In this document: positions 21,908-34,041 of the stretch, piece after piece | Numbering within the stretch: the first letter of the stretch is position 1 | Layout: each line of letters opens with the position of its first letter | Source: Owenia fusiformis | Taxonomy: Eukaryota; Annelida; Polychaeta; Sabellida; Oweniidae | Length of the DNA stretch: 64,000 bases | Direction of reading: 5' to 3' | Assembly: GCA_903813345.2 (NCBI GenBank) | Contig: CAIIXF020000010.1 | Coordinates: forward strand, 20,163,181-20,227,180 | The notes under the pieces: model-generated | Database searches by the model: none | Told to the model about the DNA's origin: nothing | What the model saw: the letters and a program-made list of their open reading frames with translations, nothing else | Program-made: the position numbers and the translations under genes

Positions 21908-21968
21908 AAGCCCGGTATACACCAATGGGGCAAAATCCCATCTTGCCCCAATGGTGTATACCGGGCTT
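21908..21968. repeat. Perfect 26 bp palindrome with 9 bp loop
   Basis: Arms 21908-21933 and 21943-21968 are exact reverse complements (outer AAGCCCGGTATACACCAATG), separated by 9 bp. The arms are GC-richer than the surroundings. Confidence 0.9.
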
Positions 21969-22569
21969 TAAGTGCAACACCTCTGCACATGAAAGTGGAA
22001 CACTTGAAAGTCTTGCTCCTGAACACTTCAGGAATGGAATAATATTTTAAGGGTACCAAAAGTGTTCCACTTTTCTGTTTTTACTGTTTGCCCTATATAA
22101 ACAGAATTCAGCTGTCAGCATACAAATAAATGCACTTGGTACAGTATTTGTAGTATACTTTAAACAGATCACAACCCATTGCTCAGAGACAAAATGGCAA
22201 AATAATGTAACATTTAAAAAAGGGTCTTAGTCCATAAAATCATTTGACAGATCACAATCCATAGCTCGGAAGTGCATCTACTAGGACGTTCACTTAAGTG
22301 AGGTGAAAGGTTAAAATATTCATGTGAATACTAAAATTCTTACTGTATAGGCACTTATTTTCAAGGTTATTTGTTGAAAAACTTATAGATTTACCGTTAA
22401 ATGCATTGCTATGATTTTTTTGTCTTTTGTTGACAAAGGGTATATTAAAATATAAGTAAAACATTACAGATACCGCAAACATTATAGGCGCAGATCTGGA
22501 AACTGGCAAGGCGAGGGAGCAACAATTTTCTGGTGCCCAAAAACACCCCAGATCTGCAAAAAATAGATG
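21969..22569. other. 3' flank of the ZIP gene
   Basis: Likely contains the 3' UTR of the minus-strand ZIP gene. A small inverted repeat GCAGATCTGG/CCAGATCTGC lies at about 22490-22558. No other gene seen. Confidence 0.4.
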
Positions 22570-23628
22570 TTAAGGCCCTCCATGTATTTTTTTCTGTCTG
22601 ATTACATCAGGGTCCAGAAAGAGGATTCCAGCCACAGAGCTGTAGCCTATCAACAAAAATAGCAGTTTTAACAGTCTATCTTGTTGTGAGTTAAACTCGT
22701 GTGGTAAAACCTCAAAAAATGTCACATAGAGAAATGTCCCACATGCAATACCTTGAAGTATTCCATTCACTAGTGATGCTGCTAAACTATCAGAGACATC
22801 TATTATGAGCATTCCGATTGCAATTCCAGTTGGCGATGCAAGGGAGAATGCTAGATTTGAGCGGATTACGCCCCATGTTGTAAGCTTACTTTGCATTAAA
22901 TTCATACCGAGACTAAATGCTAAGACACATTTGTGTAGGATTAATGCTATGAATATTTGCAAGGTAGCTTGAGCTGTTGGTTGAAGTCCGACGGCAAGTC
23001 CCTCAAATATTGAATGTATGGAAAGAGCCATTATCAGCATCACTGAACGAATGAAAGAATGGGAACTTGGGTCATGATGCTCATGTTCATGCGATTCCTC
23101 AATCTCTGACTCATTATTATACCCAATAGATTCCACACTATTATCTGTGTTGACAACTCTATATTCACCGCTTATATCACTGATTGAGCGGTAAGGTCTC
23201 TGACAAGGGCTAGTTGGTGGCTTGGCCAGCAGGCCACGTCTTTCCTCATCTTCACCTCTTTCAATCATTTGGTTATGGGCATGATTCTCCTTAACAGTCA
23301 ATACTATTTGTTCAATAATTAGTATTATAAATATTCCTAGCACAGTGATGAACTCTGCCACAGGGTAGCCTGTTATTATTCCCATTTTGTCTAGTGTTGT
23401 ATATAGTTTGTCCTGAACATCAGGAAAGAGGTCTAATAAACAAGTGGCAAGAAAGACGCCAGCAGCAAAGCAGCTCAAGAAACTAATCACACGCTGATAT
23501 TTGCGCCTTCGTTCTCTGTGGGAACTATCATTTACGGCAGCCAGGAGCTTAACTGGGAGCATGCTAGATAGGAATGTCATGCAAAACAGCCCCCCAAGCA
23601 CCAGCGACTTCACGACAACTATTTTCAT
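22570..23628 (-). CDS. ZIP-family zinc transporter (SLC39A1/2/3 type)
   Basis: Zinc (and possibly iron) uptake transporter of the plasma membrane, 352 aa from the chosen ATG at 23626-23628. The first hydrophobic helix starts immediately (VVVKSLVLGGLFCMTFLSSM). It is followed by LSCFAAGVFLATCLLDLFPD, characteristic of ZIP1-3 helix 2, then a third helix (FITVLGIFIILIIEQIVL). A long cytoplasmic loop carries a His-rich patch (ESHEHEHHDPSSH). The ZIP signature HSIFEGLAVGLQPT in helix 4 is at 205-218, with the helix 5 motif HKCVLAFSLG from about 232. Three more helices and a short tail complete the usual eight-helix form. The same frame stays open for 29 codons upstream, but an acceptor (ttttcag, exon start at 23672) and a donor (GTAAGT at 23918-23923) suggest a spliced 5' UTR. 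Confidence 0.93.
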   Translation of the reverse strand: MKIVVVKSLVLGGLFCMTFLSSMLPVKLLAAVNDSSHRERRRKYQRVISFLSCFAAGVFLATCLLDLFPDVQDKLYTTLDKMGIITGYPVAEFITVLGIFIILIIEQIVLTVKENHAHNQMIERGEDEERRGLLAKPPTSPCQRPYRSISDISGEYRVVNTDNSVESIGYNNESEIEESHEHEHHDPSSHSFIRSVMLIMALSIHSIFEGLAVGLQPTAQATLQIFIALILHKCVLAFSLGMNLMQSKLTTWGVIRSNLAFSLASPTGIAIGMLIIDVSDSLAASLVNGILQGIACGTFLYVTFFEVLPHEFNSQQDRLLKLLFLLIGYSSVAGILFLDPDVIRQKKIHGGP

Positions 23629-23671
23629 TTTGACAACTTTCAAGGAGTGCTGAATTTGAAGAGATTGTTCA

Positions 23672-23923
23672 TCTGAAAAATAATTGTAATCTGTTAAACT
23701 ATACCACAATATCACAAATTTTTAACGACAATAATTATCAATGTCGAAAGCGGAATGTTCCTTCCAAGATTCAGGTTCCATTTTCAATTTCATTCTTGAC
23801 TCAATTTAGTTTCAATTTCATTTTGTTTCAAAACAAAGAAGTTAAAATTCTGATAAAATAAGCTCGTAAAACAATTCGTCTTATCATAATAATTTGTAAT
23901 AGCCGATTTCAGAACATACTTAC
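23672..23923 (-). other. Probable 5' UTR intron of the ZIP gene
   Basis: Reading the minus strand, GTAAGTATG begins at 23923 and a pyrimidine-rich acceptor ending in cag lies just above 23672. Splicing would place a non-coding exon above 23923 and leave only 44 nt of leader before the ATG. Inferred from consensus sites only. Confidence 0.4.
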
Positions 23924-24494
23924 TACACTTATAGATACATGAAGTGTCACATTCAAGAGATAATTGAGATAAACAAAGCAGATTTTTAACTTTTCACGTC
24001 TACCATTTTGTTTGGATGACTGTCATGTGATGAGGGATGAGTCATTATTATATTTCCGGAATTCTAGGGAGCATTAACATTTCATTATAAATAGATGGCG
24101 TTAAAGTATTGGACTTGTTTAAAACTTGAGTAGCAGACTACCTGAAGAGCATGTGCAGATGTGAAGTAGTCTAAACAATTCTGTTTTAAAATGTCATCAT
24201 TTTTATAGGCTTATAATCAAAATGAGCTGTCATGCTGTATCATTTTCCAAGTTGGTGGAGTTGCTTATGTACTGATAAAGGACAGGGCTCCCTACGAGTG
24301 TGATAAAGAACCTTTCTTGAATGTTCACCTTCAGGCTCTTCAGCTAGTTCAACTTATCATCACATCTGCAAAACTTGGTTTATGGTTGAACAACGCCTTG
24401 TTAAATAGAGTGAACTGGGCAAAACCATGATTGCTCCAACTGGAAAATGTGAGTATGAGTAGATCTATATAGGATTGATAGATGGCAGATTTGC
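23924..24494. other. Region upstream of the ZIP gene
   Basis: Expected to hold the ZIP promoter; no clear TATA or initiator stands out. An open plus-strand segment with an acceptor-like start at 24208 is discussed as a finding, not annotated as a gene. Confidence 0.3.
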
Positions 24495-24828
24495 ATACCT
24501 TTTGCATTCGTTCGACTTCACTTTTTTCAGATTACAATAAATCTCTGATCTCAATGAGCCAATCAGAGTCCGTCATCGAAATGCGGACGACTTTCTATAT
24601 GGTCATTTCCTCTGACATCACCGCATAGTTAATGAGCACGTATTTAGCACGCGTTCCTTCCACTTCGCTGATTGGCTGTGAAAGGGTCAGTGGCAGATTT
24701 GAAATTATTTATTACCCAGTCTGTCATGACTCACAGGCACAAATCTTTGGGGCGGGGCTGCTAAATTGAAATATAGTCTATATTAGGCAGAGGGTAGTTT
24801 ATTATAACTAGACTCTGCACGCAGGGTA
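24495..24828. mobile_element. MITE family B, copy 2
   Basis: About 334 bp from TACCTTTTGCATTCGTTCGA to AGACTCTGCACGCAGGGTA. The ends match copy 1 at 21477-21564, which lacks most of the interior. The interior is GC-richer and has CCAAT/ATTGG-like blocks (GAGCCAATCAGAG and CTGATTGGCTG) in inverted arrangement. Non-coding. Confidence 0.6.
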
Positions 24829-26910
24829 TAGATGGCACTGATTTTTCCATAGGTTCTGGGCCGATATAAAGATGGCAGCACCAACAGAATCCAGTATTAT
24901 CTCTTTCTCTATTTATAAATAAACTAAGATCGACCACCATGCCATCTTTATTTAAAAATTATTCCTATTGGCCTTTGCCTATGGATTTTTCCCTTGCACA
25001 GGACTGTACTATTGTATTTTAGAGTACTGTCCTGGCAGAAAGTAATCACCAATTATCAGATTATAGCTGATCCATAATGACTATCTTTTATTAAGACCAT
25101 CTCTACTTTCTGAGATGTAGAGATCGTCTTGGTACCCGGGCACTATAGATAACACAAATGTGAGGTGGCGGGGGGGGGGGTAAAGCAGGGTAAAACAGTT
25201 TTTGAGAAATCCTTCCAGCGCAAAATCTTTTCCTTACCAATAAAAAGCTTATTTTTGAATAATTTGAAAATGGGGATGAAGACCCATCATTTTGGACCAG
25301 CACCTTAGCTCCAAGTTAGGGAGAGTTTGATATAATATCATCTCTTCTTCAAACATGACAGAGACAGGTTCAAATGCAGGAATCTGATACAACTGTGACA
25401 ATGTTAAAATTCAAGACCTCATACCTCGCACCCAATTAACCACGCACCCAAGTAACCATGTATGTGGGTCCTGATACAGTCTTTGAAGGGTTCAGTTTCT
25501 AAAGTTTAAAAATTGAACCCTTCAAAGACTGTATCATGGCCCCACATACATGGGTATGTGGGTACCAGGTACGAGATTATTTAATGTTAAAGATATGATG
25601 AGTATCAGAATATTGGGAACATCAAGTACAAACATGTTAGATCATTCCCTAGCAATGTTGAAAGTTTTATCATAACATGTCATGTAACCCCTCAATCTAT
25701 TACCCAACTATTGCTGGTAATCTTACATAATGGAGACTCATGTTTCAGGTAAATGGTTAGAGGGAATATTAACAATAAAGCACTAGCAGGGACCCCACAT
25801 TGTGGTGATGGGTGAGTATAACCATTTCATGGAAAGTTTTATTGAACTTCTTAAAGCAGAACATTTATTTTTATTCATATCTACCTATTTATTGATAATC
25901 AAAAAGTATTCCATTGGCCAATACCTAGGAGGGGGGGGGGGGGGCAATAAAGAATATGAACATTCCATGGGTGTTTTAATATGACCAAATTTGGCAACAT
26001 CACCTTCTAGTCAGTGTTTAAAGGTACCCTGACTACCAGACTACCTGACTACAGAGGCTATAAGGTAAGACAAAGCTATCTCTTAAGAAGCTAAATCAAA
26101 TGAAGGGTAGTTTGAAGGCTAAATGGATGTAACCATTGAAATAGAAACTAAGTGTACCTAAAACCAGTGAAATATTATTAATATCATAAGTGATACATAA
26201 TGATGTAGAGTTGTAGACCCATAGTGCTAAACAAGGTGATTTACTAGCCAGAAACATAAACACTTGATCCCTTGCTAATCTTAATCCATGGCAAATAAAC
26301 AGAATTATGGATTATGGAATTATGGAGGTGCATTATGAATTCAACGCTAGAGTATGTAACATATTTAAAACTGGTCTGTCAAAATCCATGTAGGGAGGGG
26401 GGTGGGGGTGGGGTAGTCCAGCTATTTGGAAAAACGTAATTTCAGGTTGAACATGGTACCCACCACTCTGGTTACCATAGCAACCATATCTCAAGAACCA
26501 ATCAAAATTGAGGTCCCAAATTTTGCCATATAATGTATTAATATATAACACATATGTGTACCAAGTTTCATTGCAAAAGTTCTATTTTCCTTGAAGTTAT
26601 GGCATCAACTGCAAAACTTTTTGAACCACCTAAGTAGTATTGAATATGAGGGGCATAAAATATTGAATATAATCTTGCCTATTTATTAAAAAAAAAGTCA
26701 GCAGTTTTGAATCAATGGATAATCCAGGATAATCCCTTGATTTTTAAGATTTTCTCACAAAATATTATACATTTTCCTTCAAATCTAATGAACATTTCAG
26801 AATCTAAATTATTAATAACTTCAATATTTGATCTGATATCTCAGTTCTTCTTTTCGAAAATTAAATTAGGATTATGAGAGAATACTGGCATGCTTTTTAA
26901 AAGCAGTTCA
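24829..26910. other. Gene-free stretch with hairpins and G tracts
   Basis: No gene recognised. Contains G runs at 25170-25180 (11 G) and 25931-25944 (14 G), a small AGGACTGTACT/AGTACTGTCCT hairpin near 24999-25035, and the longer inverted repeat listed separately. Confidence 0.4.
25457..25552. repeat. Long hairpin-forming inverted repeat
   Basis: Arms 25457-25494 and 25514-25552 are inverted copies. A 23 bp block (25472-25494 against 25514-25536) is perfect, and CATGTATGTGGG pairs with CCCACATACATG outside it. Weaker pairing continues outwards (ACCTCG against GTACGAG), suggesting a MITE of roughly 145 bp. Confidence 0.7.
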
Positions 26911-27106
26911 GGCCCGTAGCCAGAATTTTCCAAGGGGGGTTCATTTTTCCAAAAATTTCTAGGGGGGGGGGGGTTCACTTTGGCAAATTTGGCCAAAAAT
27001 CACTCAAAAATTAGTCAGAATGGTGAAAAACTGCATGATTTTGAAAGAAATTTTGGCCAGGGGGGGGGTTCGCCCGAACCCCCCGAACCCCCCCTGGCTA
27101 CGGGCC
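26911..27106. mobile_element. GGCCCGTAGCCAG-type MITE, intact copy
   Basis: 196 bp with perfect 13 bp terminal inverted repeats GGCCCGTAGCCAG (26911-26923) and CTGGCTACGGGCC (27094-27106). G-rich inner edges (runs at 26962-26973 and 27060-27068) and an AT-rich core carry no coding capacity. Confidence 0.8.
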
Positions 27107-30100
27107 AGGCTGCAGTTTACACTTTCCAGTCTTTGGTGCCACTTTAAGGGCTAAATGTCTTTGGCTAGGATAGTAGTCAGCCTTATGGTAAGGATTGACA
27201 ACTGGTATGACCATTAACTTTTATAGTATACCATCAACTTTTACGGCTTCTAGATTATTAACTTTTTAATAACTCAGATGCGAGTAGGTAGTTAACAGTT
27301 TCATCACCAGGTGCCTTGTTTGGGTCAGATAGCATGGCGGGTATAGTAGAAAGTTCCATTTAACTTAAATATTCATCTGTTTTAGTGGTTCAATTTTAAT
27401 ATCACCCTTATGTATCTATTAGTGTGCTTTACAATTAATAATAATGATTAGAGAATGTTTCTCCTTTTTAACTTTCCTGCATATTGATATCCAATTTATA
27501 TCCATTTTGAAATAAATTAATCAGGATTATACTTCAGAATGGTAGGGTAGATAGTGAGGGGAGCTGGGGTAGTGATTGGATTGAAGTGAAGTTCTTATGA
27601 TGCAACATGTTGAATGGATTAGAGGGGATTAACATCATCTGGATTACTGGTCAGTGAACACTAAAGAGATGTGCTCTACTGAGGTTGAAACACAGAAATA
27701 GGGGCCAGTTCAAACCCTTTATACTTATGTTGAAGGAGATGGAGGGGGGCAGTTCTTTTATTTTATTTTTCTCAATTCCCCAGTATATTGGTGATTACAT
27801 AATCTTTCTTTTTATTATGCAGATTAATTTTCATAGAGTTTTCGTTGGTAAATTTGATAATATCTCAATTTTAGAATATCATCAACCTTGGTCAAAGGGT
27901 ATTATGATCTCTCAATTTATCTCATATTTTATGCAAACTGAAATTATTGAAACTTCCCCTGAATTTAGTCATTATCTCCAGAGAAAGCATATGGAACCCC
28001 CCTGTAGAGACCAGGGCCATTTAATGAATGCAGGAACCAGTGCCACTTTACATAACCATCACTGATACACCCTACCAGGGCTAATTATACATGCAAATTA
28101 ACACATCTGGAAATTCAACAGTAATCAACTGAACAGATCACAAGATCAAATTTTATAATTAATTTTACTTCCACATTTTAGCTTTATCACTCTTCACTTT
28201 GTTTATTTGTAAGTACTGTTGTCATAGTTACAGTTTTTAATTTTATGTATGGCATTAGTTTCTATTAAGTTGTCGGGTATCTAATTTGAAGCAATTTCTC
28301 CTTGATTTCTTTTTAATTCTTCAATATTCTTGCCTAAAAATTCTCTTATCAAACTAGAGAATTATAAAATTATTTTTGCTTCTGTATAATTTGGTACTGG
28401 TTTGGATTGTGCCAGGTATAGATATAGTGTATGGATATGGATGAAAAACTTCTTGAAAACATAGGTATTCTTCCAAAAATACACAATTTATGTAATTATA
28501 TTTTTATAAATGTTGTTTAACATTTTTTCAAATGTATATAACGCAGTTAAATAAACTTTCATTTATTATTCCCCTATTTGATCATTTTAATTTCATGAAA
28601 AATATTATTTTATTTATGTATATTTTTGAAACAGATGGCAAGTATGTCTCAACATAGAGTGGTTGTATCATTCTGGCCATAGGAATGTTAACAGGATTAT
28701 CTCAGTTCATCTAATCTATTATCTCAACGTATCCCAATTATGGGTGATTGTAAGCCATATGTCATTGTGTATAGGCTGATCAATGATCATTACTTGCCAT
28801 AATTCAATGACCACAATTAGTGTGATGTAAGCTATCATTGAATTATAGACAAACTTGCTACTGTGCTATTTTTCATGCCACATCTGTCATTTTGAAATAA
28901 GGATGAGCAGATTTTAGATTTTGATGTGTCAAAAATTGATCTGAGGTGTTTGAGATCAAATATGGGGGATGAGCTTGTGAAATAGTTTGATATGAATTTT
29001 AAAAAGAATTTGAAGGTCTTGATAGGGTTTTGGATTACCAAATTTGAATCTCATCTTTTCCATAAAAAGAATGTTTAGAATATCAGAACTCTTTATCATA
29101 AAGGTCTGGACAGGGGTTTTGGTTATCTTTATAATCTTTAAAAGATAGCTCCATATTAATGAGCTTCTGAACAAAAAAATGTTTGGAAATCAGAACTTTT
29201 GAACTCTTCAATAGACCATAGTCTTCTTCATAGACCTCATTCACATCACTTTTACATCCTTTTGCATAGTTTATGTTATTCAAACATCACAAGAGCAAAT
29301 AAGTACAAATGCCTTAAAGAACGATTGTTTGAAAAACAGAGGGCTAATATAATACTAGCTACCAGCATCTTCCTATATACAGGGGCGGACCTAAAAAATA
29401 ACAAGGGGCCCACATTTTAAGGCCCATTTTCTTGAATATTTGGCCTTTAATTTAAAAAAAGGTCCAAAAGCCCAGTAATGTCTTAAAAGGCCCAGTAATA
29501 TCCAAAAAGGCCCACTAATTTGGGCCTGAAAATATTTTTCCTAGGGGAGGGGGGGGGGGGGGGGGGCAGGGCCAGATCTACCATGAGCCCCAGAAGCTCA
29601 TTAAGATGAAGCTCTTTAAAAGATGCAATATCAAAATTTTGAAAAGGGCAAAGCCGATGTGAAGATTGGTTAATATGTCAAGGATGAATCAAGAATATCG
29701 CCCACTTCTGTTGCGTAATGACAATTTGGTGATTTCCGGATGGCTATATATAGAATATGATTTAATAATCTTTCAACAAATAATAAGAAAATTCTGTTAT
29801 GTTAGGATAATCAATTCAATTTATGGGGTACTTCACTGATTTTATTAAAATGTTCAGAATTTCATTTCTGTTGTCAGTAGGTTTTCTCTTGATAGCCCAC
29901 GCAATGAAATCCTTATATATGCAACCATACGGAAATTAGATGATAAATATTATTGAAATAGGTTAACTCTTTGTTATTATTTGAAATTGAATAGTTCCTC
30001 AAGTGTAAAATAATGAGCTAACATGCTTCAGAATGGTGCAACAATATGTCATAACTTTGAGGCAGTAGTGGGTGTAGTATAGGAACAGTACCATATATAA

Positions 30101-30619
30101 TAGCAGGCTATTTAGAACTCTATGGAAAGGAAGACGCCTGGAGGGCTATTACACTATCATGCTATGATGCAACTTTGCACAAGCACCCCTAATGAAATAC
30201 CCTCCCAGCAGCTGGTCAGCATTGATAGTTCTGTAAAGATTTGCGGTTTGAACATTTCATCAACAATGACTCCATCAAAATATGACTAAACTTTATTTTA
30301 TTACATCAGATAAGGTTCATTTATAATCGAAGATTTGATGGAACTCAAAATATTGCAAAATGTGATTCACTGCATAGTAAATGGCATATTTGTAAAACCA
30401 GGGGAACTCTTGTTTATCAAGTGATGTAAGAAGTGGATCAGATTCTAGTAAAACAGAGCTGTTCTCTAATGCCAACTAAATGATTTTAATCAATGTTAAT
30501 CCACACCCTGTAATGCAGCTCTCATATTATGTAAGGTTGGATAAAGTTACTTCCAACAACATACCATACTTTCTCCAGAAATCAAACCAGAATTTGGGAT
30601 TTCTCATTCTGATGTTAAT
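27107..30619. other. Gene-free stretch
   Basis: No gene recognised. The 126-codon open frame at 27685-28065 is rejected below. An 18 G run lies at 29549-29566. A repeat-like block at about 29379-29590, starting CAGGGGCGGACCT and full of GGCCCA/AAGGCCC phrases, is probably another decayed non-autonomous element. Confidence 0.4.
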
Positions 30620-30771
30620 TACATATCCAGCTTTTGCCGAGGGGGGGGGGTGAAAAAATTCTAGGTTGATGTACACATTTGACAACCTCAGCCCAGAATC
30701 ACTTGAAAAGTGCTCAGAATGATGAAAGGGGGTTTCACGTGAACCCCCGAACTCTTCCCTGGCTATGGGCC
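30620..30771. mobile_element. GGCCCGTAGCCAG-type MITE, degenerate copy
   Basis: The right end CTGGCTATGGGCC (30759-30771) and the preceding AACCCCCGAACTC block match the intact copy in the same orientation. The left end (CATATCCAGCTTTT plus a 10 G run) is decayed. Confidence 0.6.
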
Positions 30772-33740
30772 TCAGTGTTCTTAATTCACATGTTAAGGTT
30801 CCTTTAATGGTTTATGTATTTTATTTTAAATGTAAGATTATGTGTTATGCTGTATGAGATGCGCTAAGTAAATCACCCATGAATATCCAAATTCAAGGCC
30901 ATATTTCACCTAAGCTTTCTGAAAGTACACTGCTGGGATAAACGTAACATGGCGAGTGCAATTGGCAATCAACCCAACGTGGTATAACATACTAAACCAA
31001 TATATCACGCTTTTACAAATGGTTGAAATTTTCAAAACAGAATTTATGTTCATAAATCAATGTATTGGGAAAAAAATTATTATTTTTTACTTGGTTTCCA
31101 TTGTCACCAGTTTGGCCATCTCTAGTGGAAATGAGATACATGGATTTTGGAACCATTTGGTATACAATGTATGATATAAAATTCACAAAATATTTTGTCA
31201 CTTGTTAAATAGAGTGTTATATAAGATTTCGAAAATGTATGTTTTATTATATGAAGTTAAGTAACATTGCAGTCATATAAAAACTTTAGCTTTATGCATT
31301 ATGTTAAACCAATTATTCTGTCATGTTTTCCTTGGCTATGGGCACAACTAAGTACATAAATCACTGCTCAACTACTTGTTTTTGAAAACATTGAACTTTT
31401 ATCCCATGTATTAGAAGATGATCTCTTTTTAAAAGGCATCCTCCAAACACACGGCTTTGGACAGAGAAAGAAGATATTCTGGATCTTGGAGCCCTGCAAT
31501 TGGAGGATGCCAAAAAGCAAAAATGAAATGAGTAGAAAGGGTAAAAGAATTAGGAATAACTCTCAAAAATCAATTCAAAATATTTGTTTATTTTTTTCAG
31601 AAATGTCTATTTGAAACCTTCATTTGAAACATCTCATGCAGCCATCTAACATATTTGATATTTTAAGGATCCCCTCCCTCAACTGACAATGTAAAAATAA
31701 ATTTTATGAAGCAGTTGGGTTTATCTAATAATTTTAATAATTGTAACCACAGGTCTAAAATTTCAATTGAATTAAGCAATCAATGATTGGATTGTATAAT
31801 AATTCAGTGTTGATTGTAGCATTGTGGTTTATTAGGAGACAGACCCCACTTAGCATCATCCAATGAATGGCTTTGTAGCTAAGTTGGATATACAGTAAAA
31901 CTTATGTATAGTGAACTACTAAAGTTATTGTGAAGAAGAAACTTGTACTGGGATAAATAGATAAAAATAAACTTAAAACTAGAGTTAGAACTTTAAGGTA
32001 TTACTTGAACTTCAAGTGTTTTGTTACTTTTGAGGCCTTTTAGAAAGTGGTCACTAACTCATGAAAAAGCATTTACTGTATAGAAGTGTTCACGAATACT
32101 GGTTAAGCTGTAATAACATGAGGGAATGTTTTTGGAGAATAGCTACACTTGTTAGATCAGCAGGAGGATGGTTGAAGATCAGTAGTGTCATATAATCATC
32201 ATTGCTTAATAATAGATAATCAATAGATAATAGATAATAGACCAGACATCAAAGTAGGAACTTCCTTCTGTCATATATCTACAGATGGCCCTATCAAGTC
32301 TCTCAGTGTAAGGGAGGCAGTCAGTCATCATAGAGGTGTAGAAACAGGGAACATTGCTTAGGAAACATTTAGCAACATTTATGTTTCTTGTTTGAAATAC
32401 ACAAGGAGTTCTTCAAGTTTTAAAAGTACATTAACAAAGTGGAGAATTAAAGCAACATATAGTGTGGTTGTTTAGGGAGACTACTTGAATTTGATGTAAC
32501 TTATTTATCAAAGTGGACTGATTACTTTCAGAGGAGAGAAACTGTAAGTTATTTTGTTTTTGTACAATTACTTTTATTTAGTGACTCATTTTCAAGTTAT
32601 TTTGTATATACGAGTAGGGATGAAATATTCACATTGGATCATTTTTGCCTCTGTGTGTCAGTTAAAACAATTACTAAATGAGGTATTAGAATGAGATTAT
32701 CTTTTTTAGGCATTTGAAATTAGACTAAGATGGTTTCACATCAAGTCCTTAGGCAACCCTGCACCGGCATACATTGCAATATTATATATAATTGCAGGTA
32801 TTTTAGGCAGGAGGTTTAAAGGCTGTGAGCATGAACAAAAACTAAATTAATTTGTTGTACACCATTTATTGTGTTTACTGTTTATAGTACTATAAATCTT
32901 TAACCCAATTTTTTTTATTTCTCTCATTTTTCTCCTCCTCACTAGTATGATTTATAAATCTTAATCCAAATTTTTTCCCTTATTTAATTATTTTTTTCTT
33001 TATAATTTTAATAAATTTTTATCTAAAAATCTCACATTTGATTAGAATTCTGTTTTGCTTCATTTTAAAAACATAACATTTGAACCCATGGGAGGATTAT
33101 TTGAACCCATGTGAGGATTATCCTCACTTTGATGATATTAAAAATAAACATCCAATGGATGAAAATAACAAATCTTATTCAAATAATATGTAAAATTACT
33201 TTATATAGAGATGATAATTTTCAAGATCTCAAATATAGGCCTTGCATCTGATTGTCATTATTATTAATATGTAAAAGTATATGAATGGAGCAATAAACCA
33301 AAGTATATATAATATAACATAATAGTGGACAATATTGAAAATAAACCAATATTTCACATGTTAAACACAGGCCTGTCAGCATTCCTTGTTCACACTCTGT
33401 GAAATTACTCAAGTATTGCTTAACATTTTCAAACATTTTATATATGTTGGGTAATATAATGTAACATTGAACAAAAGTTGAGGACAATCGTGTCATTGAT
33501 GAATGGGTTTTCTTTATATTGAATTTGAGGTGAGCCCAGTTCACTGTTCAGAGGTGGCCTACTTTTTACCTTTGACATGAGATAACTATTATTATTGCTT
33601 TGCATGAGTATAGTACTTTAAGCTTCTATTAATCTTTCTTTGTGGTACTTGAAAACAGCAAAAACAATTTTTCCAGATGTATACAAAACCTTTGGGTCAT
33701 ATCTTGTAAATCAAAATTAAAATTATTATTTAAAAGACAT
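30772..33740. other. Gene-free stretch
   Basis: No coding exon recognised. Contains a small perfect inverted repeat (GGCATCCTCCAA at 31435-31446, TTGGAGGATGCC at 31500-31511) and an ATAGATAAT microsatellite-like patch at about 32205-32242. A possible non-coding exon boundary (AACT|GTAAGT near 32549) could belong to the downstream zinc-finger gene but is unsupported. Confidence 0.35.
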
Positions 33741-33885
33741 TTATGTGACCACCACAAGTGGTGATATTGTTATAGTCTTTTTTGGTAGATGGTATTCCGT
33801 GGTCAGCACACAGAGTTCGATGTTCAGAATTTTTCACCTGTAACAAATGACAGGTGGTTGAATTTGCATGTTAATGCCTTGACAT
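33741..33885. repeat. Interspersed repeat family C, copy 1
   Basis: Shares GTGATATTGTTATAGTC, GTTCGATGTTCAG, CTGTAACAAAT and TTGCATGTTAATGCCTTG with copies near 43070-43205 and 43805-44395. Starts with the small palindrome CACCACAAGTGGTG. Non-coding. Confidence 0.6.
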
Positions 33886-33988
33886 CAAAGAGTCAATATA
33901 ATTTATATAACAGAAAAGGAACTAATTAGAAATTAATTTCAAAGTTTTTAAAAGTCATTAAACATATTTTTAATTGAACTCCTTGTTC

Positions 33989-34020
33989 AACTCCCCTTCT
34001 ACAAATCTAGAAGGGGAGTT
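33989..34020. repeat. Perfect 12 bp hairpin
   Basis: AACTCCCCTTCT and AGAAGGGGAGTT around an 8 bp loop, directly before a G tract of 11 at 34031-34041. Confidence 0.6.
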
Positions 34021-34041
34021 GCGAGGAGGAGGGGGGGGGGG

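Noticed and set aside
27685-28065. 126-codon plus-strand open frame
   Set aside because: Composition follows the AT-rich DNA, there are no domains, no splice partners and no codon signature; open frames of this length are expected by chance here.
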